A DNA stretch of 10,524 nucleotides from an uncultured Oscillibacter sp. (GTDB lineage: Bacteria > Bacillota > Clostridia > Oscillospirales > Oscillospiraceae), in contig UQVS01000035.1 in the NCBI GenBank assembly GCA_900544615.1, forward strand, positions 1 to 10,524. Reading direction: 5' to 3'. This document shows, piece after piece, positions 1 through 6,485 of this stretch (position 1 is its first letter; every line of letters begins with the position of its first letter). The position numbers and the translations under genes are program-made. The notes under the pieces were generated by a model that had not been told where the DNA came from, made no database searches, and saw only the letters and a list, made by a program, of their open reading frames with translations.

Positions 1-2
1 CC

Positions 3-62
3 TTCAGCGGCTCCACGGCGCATCTCTTTGACCGGGAGACTCAGAAGAATCTGGAGGGATAA
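3..62 (+). CDS. C-terminal end of an unidentified upstream gene (partial)
   Basis: An open frame enters from the left edge and ends at TAA 60-62, giving the 19-residue tail FSGSTAHLFDRETQKNLEG. The residues look like ordinary protein sequence and the frame stops 44 bases before the next ribosome binding site and start, as in an operon. No family can be recognised from so short a piece. The competing frame that runs from 28 to 285 overlaps the mgtC-like gene and has the arginine-rich look of an out-of-frame translation. Confidence 0.5.
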   Translation, partial: FSGSTAHLFDRETQKNLEG

Positions 63-106
63 GGCGGTTTCTTCCTTCGGCGGCGGGCGCAGAAAGGGAG
101 GTTGTT

Positions 107-823
107 ATGATCGACTATTTGCGGGAACTGAATTTTGTTTCCGTAGCCCTGCGGCTGCTGCTGTCTGCCGTCATTGGATTTTCTCTGGGCATGGAGCGGG
201 GGCGCAAGCGCCGTCCCGCCGGATGCCGCACTTATATGCTGGTGTGCATGGGCGCCACGCTGACGCTGCTGCTGAGCCAGTATGAATACTATATGCTCAC
301 TAACCGCTGGTACGATCTGGCGCTGGAGATCGGCATCCGAACGGACGTGTCCCGCTTCGGCGCGCAGGTCATCAACGGCGTAGGCTTTCTGGGCGCAGGC
401 ACCATTCTGGTCACCGGGCGTCGGGAGGTCAAGGGTCTGACCACGGCGGCAGGTCTGTGGGCTTCCGCCTGCATGGGTCTGGCCATCGGCGCCGGCTTCT
501 ATGAATCTGTCGTTCTCGGCACGGTGCTGATCTTTCTTTCCATGCGCTTCCTGCCCACCATTGAAAACATGATGGTGGAGCGGGCTCCATTCCTCAATAT
601 CTACGTCGAATTTGAGTCGCTGGACAATATTGGCGCCATTATTGGCCGCATCAAGGAGCAGAATTCTCAGATCCTGGATGTGGAGATTGACCACGGCAGA
701 GGAGAAGGGTCCGGCAATCCCAGCGCCGTATTTTCTCTGCGGCTGCCCAGGCATCAGCCGCACTCGGATGTGCTGGTTTCCGTGTCCGGACTGGACTGCG
801 TTTACACGGTCGAAGAGTTTTGA
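107..823 (+). CDS. MgtC/SapB family membrane protein, first of a tandem pair
   Basis: This 238-residue protein belongs to the MgtC/SapB family: an N-terminal multi-pass membrane domain followed by a soluble ACT-like C-terminal domain. Family hallmarks are visible: GMERGRKRRPAGCRT at about residues 28-42, then RFGAQVINGVGFLGAGT at 83-99 and KGLTTAAGLWASACMGLAIG at 109-128. Hydrophobic segments lie near 11-28, 43-58, 88-103, 117-131 and 135-149. Residues 160-238 form the soluble tail. The ATG is preceded by AGGGAGG five bases upstream. In pathogens MgtC is tied to growth in low magnesium and inhibition of the F-type ATPase, but homologues in commensals are mostly unstudied, so transport of magnesium should not be assumed. 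It lies 18 bases before a paralogue. Compared with that copy it carries about ten extra residues between the second and third hydrophobic segments (around 66-80). Confidence 0.93.
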   Translation: MIDYLRELNFVSVALRLLLSAVIGFSLGMERGRKRRPAGCRTYMLVCMGATLTLLLSQYEYYMLTNRWYDLALEIGIRTDVSRFGAQVINGVGFLGAGTILVTGRREVKGLTTAAGLWASACMGLAIGAGFYESVVLGTVLIFLSMRFLPTIENMMVERAPFLNIYVEFESLDNIGAIIGRIKEQNSQILDVEIDHGRGEGSGNPSAVFSLRLPRHQPHSDVLVSVSGLDCVYTVEEF

Positions 824-841
824 GGAGGGGGAGAGCGAGTT

Positions 842-1534
842 ATGCTGCCTTGGTTTGACGGTCTGCGGGATGTAACGCTGGTCTCTGTGACGGTTCGGAT
901 GCTGCTGGCGGTTCTGTGCGGCGGGATTATCGGTCTGGAGCGTGCCTATAAGCGCCGTCCCGCCGGATTCCGCACCCATATTCTGATCTGCCTCGGCGCG
1001 GCGATCACCACGCTGACCAGCCAGTATCTGTATCTGAATCTGCACTACTATACCGATATGGCCCGTCTGGGCGCGCAGGTCGTGGCGGGCATCGGCTTTA
1101 TCGGCGCCGGAACCATTGTGGTCACCCGGCAGCAGCGGGTGAAAGGGCTGACCACAGCGGCGGGCCTGTGGGCCTCCGCCATCATCGGACTGGCTATCGG
1201 CGGCGGCTTTTATGAGGGGGCGCTGCTGGCCACCGTGCTGGTGTTTTTCGCGGAATCCTTCCTCTCCCGTCTGGAATATCGGATGCTGGATCATGTGCCG
1301 GAGATCAATCTCTACATGGAATATGCCGATAAGGCTTCTCTGGAAGAAGTCCTGCGGCTATTCAGGGAAAACCGGGTATCCCTTCAGGACATGGAGATCA
1401 CCCGTGCTTCCGGCAGTGAAAACCACAACGCCTGCGCCATTTTTTCCCTGCGGTTCAGCAAGGGCGTGTCTGTAGACGAGCTGTTGACCAAAGTCACCCG
1501 GATCGACGGGGTAGTTTCTGTTCAGGAATTGTGA
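842..1534 (+). CDS. MgtC/SapB family membrane protein, second of a tandem pair
   Basis: This 230-residue MgtC/SapB-family protein is a clear paralogue of the gene just upstream. It shows GLERAYKRRPAGFRTHILIC at residues 31-50, ARLGAQVVAGIGFIGAGT at 74-91 and KGLTTAAGLWASAIIGLAIG at 101-120, followed by an ACT-like soluble domain from about 153 to 230. The upstream gene's TGA sits inside a purine-rich ribosome binding site (GAGGAGGGGGAGAG), so the two are almost certainly co-transcribed and translationally linked. A strong terminator begins right after the stop codon and closes the operon. The membrane halves match closely while the soluble tails have diverged, which suggests the copies may sense different signals or form a heteromer. 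That last point is inference. Confidence 0.93.
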   Translation: MLPWFDGLRDVTLVSVTVRMLLAVLCGGIIGLERAYKRRPAGFRTHILICLGAAITTLTSQYLYLNLHYYTDMARLGAQVVAGIGFIGAGTIVVTRQQRVKGLTTAAGLWASAIIGLAIGGGFYEGALLATVLVFFAESFLSRLEYRMLDHVPEINLYMEYADKASLEEVLRLFRENRVSLQDMEITRASGSENHNACAIFSLRFSKGVSVDELLTKVTRIDGVVSVQEL

Positions 1535-1567
1535 CAGGATGACCGCTGTGCGGTCATTCTGCTTTTT
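1535..1567 (+). terminator. Rho-independent terminator after the mgtC pair
   Basis: ATGACCGC and GCGGTCAT form a perfect eight-pair stem around the loop TGT. It is extended by a G-T pair and CAG/CTG, giving twelve pairs in all (1535-1561), and a run of five T follows at 1563-1567. It starts at the base after the stop codon. The next gene begins only 39 bases beyond it. Confidence 0.9.
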
Positions 1568-1605
1568 CAGAAATCAAAGTATCATGCAAAAGGAGTGCGT
1601 TTGCC

Positions 1606-2487
1606 ATGCAAAAGGAATACGACATCATGGTGGTCGGGCCGATTTCTTTGGATCACAATATTGACTATCTGGGCAACGAGCGCCGGGAAGTGGGCGGCGC
1701 TGTGGTGGCCTCCGGCTTTGCCGCTGCCGGAAGCGGCGCAAAAACCGCAATTTTCTGCAAGTCCAACGCTGCGGATGCCAATGTCAAGGAGCGCTTCGCC
1801 GGGGTTCATGCGGATCTGTACTGGGCAGAGTCCAAGGCCACCTGTTCCATCCGCAATCAATATTTCACCGCCGACAAGGAAAAGCGGGCCTGCACCTCCA
1901 TGGGCGTGTGCGATCCGTTCCGCTTTGACGAGTTGCCGCAGGTAAAGACCCGCGTCTACCATTTTGCAGGGCTGGTTTACGGCGATTTTGACGGTGCGCT
2001 GCTGGCGGAAGCCGCAAAGCACGGCAAGGTGGGACTGGACGTGCAGTGTATGCTGCGGCACGTAGAGCCGGATAAGTCCATGGCGTTCCACGATTGGGCG
2101 GAGAAAAAAGAGCTGCTGCCGTTGATGGATTATTTCAAAACCGATGCTGCCGAAGCGGAGGTGCTTACCGGCCTGACAGATCGGGCGGAAGCCGCAAAAA
2201 TGCTCCACGACTGGGGTGCCAAAGAAGTGGTGATCACGCACAATACGGAAGTGCTGGCCTACGACGGCGACAGAATCTACACCTGCCCCATCAAGGCGCG
2301 GAATCTCTCCGGCCGTACAGGACGGGGCGACACCACTTTCGCCGGGTACATTGCCGAGCGGCAGCGGGCCGGTGTGGAGGAGGCTCTGAACTTCTGCACG
2401 GCGCTGGTCTCCCTGAAAATGGAGACGCCCGGCCCCTTCAAAGGCACGCGGGAGGACGTGCTGGCCTACATGAAGGAATTCTATTGA
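1606..2487 (+). CDS. PfkB-family carbohydrate kinase, substrate unknown
   Basis: This 293-residue protein has the layout of ribokinase/PfkB sugar kinases, which move the gamma-phosphate of ATP to a sugar or nucleoside hydroxyl in the cytoplasm. The N-terminal strand MVVGPISLDHNIDYLG is followed by the glycine pair VGGAVVASGFAAAG at about 29-42, the first family signature. Near the C-terminus SGRTGRGDTTFAGYIAERQ (235-253) is the second signature and anion hole. Asp242 is the expected catalytic base, and the usual GAGD appears here as GRGD. KTDAAEAEVLTGL at 178-190 is the typical mid-protein segment, and the length is normal for the family. The start is the ATG preceded by AAGGAG ten bases upstream; an earlier ATG at 1584 is out of frame. 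It has its own terminator and seems to be a single-gene unit. Sequence alone does not give the sugar. Confidence 0.9.
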   Translation: MQKEYDIMVVGPISLDHNIDYLGNERREVGGAVVASGFAAAGSGAKTAIFCKSNAADANVKERFAGVHADLYWAESKATCSIRNQYFTADKEKRACTSMGVCDPFRFDELPQVKTRVYHFAGLVYGDFDGALLAEAAKHGKVGLDVQCMLRHVEPDKSMAFHDWAEKKELLPLMDYFKTDAAEAEVLTGLTDRAEAAKMLHDWGAKEVVITHNTEVLAYDGDRIYTCPIKARNLSGRTGRGDTTFAGYIAERQRAGVEEALNFCTALVSLKMETPGPFKGTREDVLAYMKEFY

Positions 2488-2508
2488 ACTCCATAACAGT
2501 CTGACAGC

Positions 2509-2548
2509 AAAAGCAGCGGTATTCGGTTTCCGAATACCGCTGCTTTTT
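2509..2548. terminator. Very strong rho-independent terminator after the sugar kinase
   Basis: An 18-pair perfect stem (2509-2526 with 2530-2547) closes a TTT loop. The stem core is GCAGCGGTATTCGG and its outer pairs are AAAA with TTTT, so it can end transcription from either side. It lies 21 bases after the kinase stop codon. Confidence 0.95.
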
Positions 2549-2759
2549 ATGAACGCTCGCCGATAAATTCGTTCTGCTCTGCGGCGGCAAAAGTAAGGTG
2601 GCCTGCACCGCAAAACGACCGATTTTGAGAATATTTTCCCCTAAAAACTCGAAAAATCACATATCATTCGATGAAAAATCTTCCAACGTGCCGTTTGGAT
2701 AAATTGCCAGAAAGTCCAAAGACTAAGCACAGTTTCATGAGGATAAGGAGATTTGATAT
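2549..2759. other. Intergenic region upstream of spoVT
   Basis: These 211 bases carry no credible gene and become AT-rich from about 2625 on. They must hold the spoVT promoter. Family knowledge points to forespore sigma-G control in Bacillus, but I could not find a well-spaced sigma-G or sigma-A pair; CATATCA at 2660-2666 resembles a sigma-G -10 only partly and has no matching -35. The ribosome binding site ATAAGGAG lies at 2743-2750. Confidence 0.4.
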
Positions 2760-3302
2760 ATGAAAGCAACAGGAATCGTGCGGCGGATCGACGACCTTGG
2801 CCGGGTAGTCATTCCCAAGGAGATCCGCCGCACCATGCGTATCCGCGAGGGTGACCCGTTGGAGATCTACACCAGCCGGGACGGCGAGGTTATTTTCAAG
2901 AAGTATTCCCTGATGGGCGGTCTGGAGGACTTTGCAGGGCAGCTGTGCGACACGATGAGCCGTTCCACCGGGGCAATCTGCGCCGTGACGGATCGGGACA
3001 GCGTTATTGCCGTGGCGGGCGGAGCCAAGCGGGATCTGCTGGGCAAACGCATTTCTGCCCCGCTGGAGCAGATTATGGAAAACCGGCGGATCTACCAATA
3101 CGAGGGGGACGGCCCGCGGATCCCGGTATCTGACAGCAGCGACCGCCTCAGTGTTGCCGTTGCGGCGCCTATTTTGTCCGAGGGCGATCTGCTGGGGCTG
3201 GTGCTGTTCATCAACAGCGATGGGCAGAATGGAGCCGATGACGCAGAGTACAAGCTGGCGCAGACCATTGCGGCCTTTCTGGGCCGCCATCTGGAAAGCT
3301 GA
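2760..3302 (+). CDS. spoVT: Stage V sporulation protein T, AbrB/SpoVT transcriptional regulator
   Basis: This 180-residue protein is very close in length and layout to Bacillus SpoVT, a forespore transcription factor that tunes sigma-G-dependent genes late in sporulation. The N-terminal swapped-hairpin AbrB DNA-binding domain is unmistakable: MKATGIVRRIDDLGRVVIPK at residues 1-20, followed by EIRRTMRIREGDPLEIYTSR at 21-40. Residues from about 53 to 178 form the GAF-like C-terminal domain that mediates tetramerisation in Bacillus SpoVT. The start is fixed by ATAAGGAG nine bases upstream and by the canonical first residues. It is a single-gene unit between two strong terminators. Its presence indicates an endospore-forming lineage, although spoVT alone does not prove that the strain sporulates. 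Confidence 0.95.
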   Translation: MKATGIVRRIDDLGRVVIPKEIRRTMRIREGDPLEIYTSRDGEVIFKKYSLMGGLEDFAGQLCDTMSRSTGAICAVTDRDSVIAVAGGAKRDLLGKRISAPLEQIMENRRIYQYEGDGPRIPVSDSSDRLSVAVAAPILSEGDLLGLVLFINSDGQNGADDAEYKLAQTIAAFLGRHLES

Positions 3303-3321
3303 AAATCTGCCGCTTCCAGAT

Positions 3322-3354
3322 AAAAATCCGGGACACACTGTGTCCCGGATTTTT
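3322..3354. terminator. Bidirectional terminator between spoVT and the convergent kinase operon
   Basis: AAAAATCCGGGACAC pairs perfectly with GTGTCCCGGATTTTT around the loop ACT (15 pairs). With A5 on one side and T5 on the other, it ends both spoVT transcripts and transcripts of the minus-strand operon, whose last stop codon is at 3358, four bases away. Confidence 0.95.
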
Positions 3355-3357
3355 CAT

Positions 3358-4575
3358 TCACTTTTTCAGCGGCATGGTAAAGATAAACCGGGTGGATACC
3401 GCGTCACTTTCCGCCCGCAGGGTTCCCTTGTGTTCTTTTGCGATGGTGTCCGCAATGGAAAGCCCCAGCCCGAACCCGCTTTTCTCTCCCCGTGAACTGT
3501 CCACCCGGTAGAAGCGCTCAAACAGATGCGCCAGATGCTCCGGCGGGATCGGTTCTCCGGGATTGGCGACGGTGAGTCTGGCCTGCCGCTCCGTTTTTTC
3601 CAGCGTCAGGGAAATCGCGCCGCCTTCCGCCCCGTATTTCACGGCGTTGTCCAGCAGAATGGAGACCAGCCGCCGCAGGCGGTCTGCGTCGCCGGTGACG
3701 GCAACCTCGTCCGCAATGTGATCTTCCAGCGGCTTCCCTGCCTCAAAAGCCACAGGCTCAAAGGCCAGTGTGCAGTCGGTGGCCACATCGGAGAGGTTCA
3801 CCGGCTCCATGGCGGCAGGCCGGACGCCGTTATCCGCGCGGGCCAGCGTCAGCATCTGCTCCACCAGTGTACGCATCTGCTCCGCTTCCAGACGGATATT
3901 GCCGCTCCAACGGGCAGGCTTGTCCGTCAGCCCGGCCCCCTCCAGCAGTTCCGCGTTGGAAAGAATCACTGTCAGGGGCGTTTTCAGTTCATGGGAGGCA
4001 TCGGACAAGAACTGCCGCTGCTGCTTCCACGCCCGCTCCACCGGGCGTGTGACCCAGTGGGACGCTGCCACAGCGATGGCCAGCAGCGCCAGCATGGCGG
4101 CCAGCGCAATGACCAGATAGGAGCGCACCAGACGGATCAGCACCGCCTGCTCCATGGACATATCCACGAAAGCCAGCTTTCGGTACAGTCCATTGTCCTG
4201 AACGAGATAACGAAGATGGTAATCGCTGACGGTGCCTTCTGCGGTTCCCTGCGCCAGACATTGGCTGAGGATGTTCTTGAGAACGTCGGTATCCTCCAGA
4301 TCCGCATAGGTACCGCCGGTGATGTAGGCTGTGTCCCCCCAGATATTCACGGTGAAATAGGGCAGCAGAATCTGGTCGCCGCCGATTTCAATGGTCATAC
4401 CGGGAGAAGCCCCCCGGCCGTTGTCCGCCGTCAGCACCTGCTGGAGCATCTGGCGGCTGAGATCCTCAATATTCTGCCGGACAGCGTGGTATGCGGAGCC
4501 GAATACCGCTGCAAGCACCAGCGCAACCAGCGCCATGCACACCGCAACGAACTGCCGGCGGAGCTTTCGTATCAT
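3358..4575 (-). CDS. Sensor histidine kinase of a two-component system
   Basis: This 405-residue membrane kinase should autophosphorylate and pass phosphate to the response regulator encoded just upstream. From the N-terminus it has a membrane segment (about 8-28), an extracytoplasmic sensor of about 120 residues, a second membrane segment (153-173), and a HisKA domain. The phosphoacceptor is His195 in FLSDASHELKTPLTVI. The ATPase domain shows the N-box LLDNAVKYG (307-315), an F-box LFERFYR (351-357) and a G-box GFGLGLS (367-373). The G1 box is the relaxed form ANPGEPI, as in many clostridial kinases. The ATG at 4575 is preferred because GGGGAGG sits eight bases upstream and the hydrophobic segment follows directly. 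A TTG at 4656 keeps the frame open but has no ribosome binding site. The signal sensed is unknown. Confidence 0.93.
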   Translation of the reverse strand: MIRKLRRQFVAVCMALVALVLAAVFGSAYHAVRQNIEDLSRQMLQQVLTADNGRGASPGMTIEIGGDQILLPYFTVNIWGDTAYITGGTYADLEDTDVLKNILSQCLAQGTAEGTVSDYHLRYLVQDNGLYRKLAFVDMSMEQAVLIRLVRSYLVIALAAMLALLAIAVAASHWVTRPVERAWKQQRQFLSDASHELKTPLTVILSNAELLEGAGLTDKPARWSGNIRLEAEQMRTLVEQMLTLARADNGVRPAAMEPVNLSDVATDCTLAFEPVAFEAGKPLEDHIADEVAVTGDADRLRRLVSILLDNAVKYGAEGGAISLTLEKTERQARLTVANPGEPIPPEHLAHLFERFYRVDSSRGEKSGFGLGLSIADTIAKEHKGTLRAESDAVSTRFIFTMPLKK

Positions 4576-4592
4576 GACAAGTGCCTCCCCTT

Positions 4593-4642
4593 GTCGAAAA
4601 GTCTGTGGAAAATGTTGAAAAAGCGGTGGAAAAGTGGGAAAA
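4593..4642. repeat. Degenerate 21-base tandem repeat with phased A-tracts
   Basis: Units at 4593-4613 and 4614-4634 agree at 16 of 21 positions, and a third partial unit follows. A-runs begin at 4597, 4609, 4618, 4630 and 4639, alternating 12 and 9 bases apart, a period of 21 bases or about two helix turns. It fills much of the 104-base gap between the response regulator and its kinase. It may bend DNA or bind a regulator, or may be a chance run. Confidence 0.5.
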
Positions 4643-4679
4643 TCCACCGTTAGCAAACAACTGATGGCAATTCTGTCCG

Positions 4680-5363
4680 CTACACTTGCGCCAGACAGTA
4701 GCCCACCATGCGGATGGTGCGGATCTTGACGCCGGAGTGCAGATGCTCCAGTTTTTTCCGAAGAAAGGAAATATATACCTCCACATTGTTGTCCTCGGCG
4801 TCGGACTCATAGCCCCAGACCTTCAAAATCAGCTGCTCCTTGGTAAGCACCATGTCCCGGCTCCGCATCAGCAGCTCCATCAGGTCAAATTCCTTGCGGC
4901 TGAGCCGGACGGAACGTTCTCCGCAGGAAAGCTGAAGGGTATCCGTTTCCAGATGCAGGTCGCCGTACTCCAAATCGTTGGACGCCCGCTGCTCCGGCTG
5001 GCGGCGGGTCAGCATCCGAACGCAGGCCAGCAGCTCCTTCGGCTCAAAGGGTTTGGTCAGATAGTAATCCGCGCCGCAGTCCAGCCCCTCCACCCGGTCG
5101 GACAGCTCCGAGCGGGCGGAAAGCATCAGCACCGGCATGGTCTTTCCGGCCTGCCGCAGCTCCCGCAGGACAGAGAACCCGTCCTTTTTGGGCAGCATCA
5201 CATCCAGAATCACCAGATCGTAAATGTCGGAGAGGGCGTTGTCCAGTCCGCTCTCGCCGTCGTGGCTGATATCTGCGGTATAGTGTTCCAGCTCCAACAG
5301 GTCCCGCAGGGTTTCCGCCAGCCGCACCTCATCCTCTACGATCAGAATACGCACTTTTTTCAC
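4680..5363 (-). CDS. OmpR/PhoB-family response regulator
   Basis: This 227-residue DNA-binding response regulator is the partner of the downstream histidine kinase. The receiver domain (1-115) has the acidic pair Glu10-Asp11, the phosphoacceptor Asp54 in LVILDVMLPKKDGF, the switch residue Ser82 in MLSARSE, and Lys104 in YLTKPF. A short linker leads to a winged-helix C-terminal domain (about 130-225), recognisable by RLSRKEFDLMELLM, LTKEQLILKVWGYES and VEVYISFLRKKLE. Start and length are normal for the family. It begins 19 bases after the DUF4340-type gene ends, so the two are probably transcribed together. Targets cannot be read from the sequence; the operon itself is a likely one. Confidence 0.95.
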   Translation of the reverse strand: MKKVRILIVEDEVRLAETLRDLLELEHYTADISHDGESGLDNALSDIYDLVILDVMLPKKDGFSVLRELRQAGKTMPVLMLSARSELSDRVEGLDCGADYYLTKPFEPKELLACVRMLTRRQPEQRASNDLEYGDLHLETDTLQLSCGERSVRLSRKEFDLMELLMRSRDMVLTKEQLILKVWGYESDAEDNNVEVYISFLRKKLEHLHSGVKIRTIRMVGYCLAQV

Positions 5364-5382
5364 CTCACATGACCGAATTTCG

Positions 5383-6399
5383 TCAGTCCGCGCTGCCTTC
5401 CAGTCCCTGATAGGCCAGACGCATCATGGGATCCAGCAGGCTCAACTCCATGAGATAGACGGCGCTCTCCTCGCCGATGCGGACATAGCGGCCGGTGCCG
5501 TCCATATTCTGGTTTCCGATATACAGGACAAAGGTCTCCGCCGCGCCGGAGGACGTTTTATAGTTGACCGTCAGGACAGAGGGATCATCAAAGCCGCAGA
5601 AGGACGCCGCATCGTCAGAGGGCTTGAAGTCCACACACTGGCTCACCCGCAGGGCGGACAGATCCTCCATCAAAGCCCGGACCTCCGCCGCGTCGGTGAC
5701 GTTGGCTCCGCCGGAACGCCAGGAGACGTCGCCGCCGTCGGAAGCGGCGGCTGTCAGGACGGTGGCGGAACGGGTACCGTCCTCATTGGATGGGCCTTCG
5801 ATTTCAATGGAGGTCATAGCGTCCTCCGTCAGCTGCGGCAACTCCGGCAGAATGCACATTTCGTAAATGGGCTTCTGCATGGCCAGATACAGCGTGTTGG
5901 CGATGATGAAAATGTGCTTGGGATCGCTGCTGATGGCTGCGTAGTAGCTGTTGCCGTCAGTGGTGGTATTGCCCATGCTGACAGTCAGAGCCGTACCATC
6001 CGGCGTCGTGGCAGTCATGGAGATCTGCGGATCTTCCAGCCCGTAGGCGGACAGATCTTCCGGCAGATCCAGCGTCTGCTGAGGCTTCAGCGCCTTCAGC
6101 AGAGCCAGAATGGATTGCACCGTTTCGTCATTCAAGGGAAAATCAGGCTCGCTCTCCCAGTACCAGGCGCCGTCCTCGTTCAATGCAAAGGACAGCTGCG
6201 TTGTCCCGTTCTGATAGGACAGGGTTATGTAATCGCTCTGAGCGGCCTGCGCGATGTCCGATGCCGAGGTCTGGGAATTCTCCGCCTTGGCGGCCTGCGC
6301 CGTCCGGTAGCGCACGCTCAGCACCAGCAGAACCGCAGCGCACAGCACCGCCAGAATGATGCTCAGAATGGTGATCAGTCGTTTTTCTTTCCAGCTCAT
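5383..6399 (-). CDS. DUF4340-type membrane-anchored extracytoplasmic protein with an internal repeat
   Basis: This 338-residue protein has one N-terminal membrane anchor (about 8-30) and a large outside domain. Residues 118-178 carry the DUF4340 pattern: SAYGLEDPQISMTATT, then a glycine-Asn stretch and SYYAAIS. A second, diverged copy follows at about 265-325: FCGFDDPSVLTVNYKTS, then VLYIGNQNMDGTGRYVRIG. DUF4340 proteins usually accompany gliding-type (GldF/GldG) ABC transporters as accessory subunits, but here the gene is followed by a two-component system instead, so it may act as a sensing or envelope partner of that kinase. The start chosen is the ATG with AGGAGG five bases upstream; a longer frame to 6447 lacks a good site. 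Function is unproven. Confidence 0.8.
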   Translation of the reverse strand: MSWKEKRLITILSIILAVLCAAVLLVLSVRYRTAQAAKAENSQTSASDIAQAAQSDYITLSYQNGTTQLSFALNEDGAWYWESEPDFPLNDETVQSILALLKALKPQQTLDLPEDLSAYGLEDPQISMTATTPDGTALTVSMGNTTTDGNSYYAAISSDPKHIFIIANTLYLAMQKPIYEMCILPELPQLTEDAMTSIEIEGPSNEDGTRSATVLTAAASDGGDVSWRSGGANVTDAAEVRALMEDLSALRVSQCVDFKPSDDAASFCGFDDPSVLTVNYKTSSGAAETFVLYIGNQNMDGTGRYVRIGEESAVYLMELSLLDPMMRLAYQGLEGSAD

Positions 6400-6485
6400 G
6401 GAAGCCTCCTCGTATAATAAGTTTAAAGTTAATAATTCAGATATCAACAGGCTTTGAGATGCCCCCCCACGGGGAGGTGATATTC

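Noticed and set aside
41..1294. Long open frame of 417 codons on the minus strand across both mgtC-like genes
   Set aside because: It is antisense to two clearly recognisable genes, its translation is rich in His, Arg and Gln with no family resemblance, and it results from the codon bias of GC-rich genes.
4576..4656. Upstream TTG start adding 27 residues to the histidine kinase
   Set aside because: No ribosome binding site precedes it, the added residues come from the A-tract repeat, and the ATG at 4575 has GGGGAGG at ideal spacing directly before a membrane segment.
3526..5372. Plus-strand frames opposite the histidine kinase (3526-4653) and the response regulator (4686-5372)
   Set aside because: Both lie antisense to well-supported two-component genes, lack recognisable domains and have low-complexity Gln/His/Arg-rich translations.
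6400..6447. TTGATA and TATTAT on the minus strand as a promoter for the DUF4340 gene
   Set aside because: The spacing between them is 22 bases, and TATTAT lies so close to the ribosome binding site that the transcript would begin inside it.
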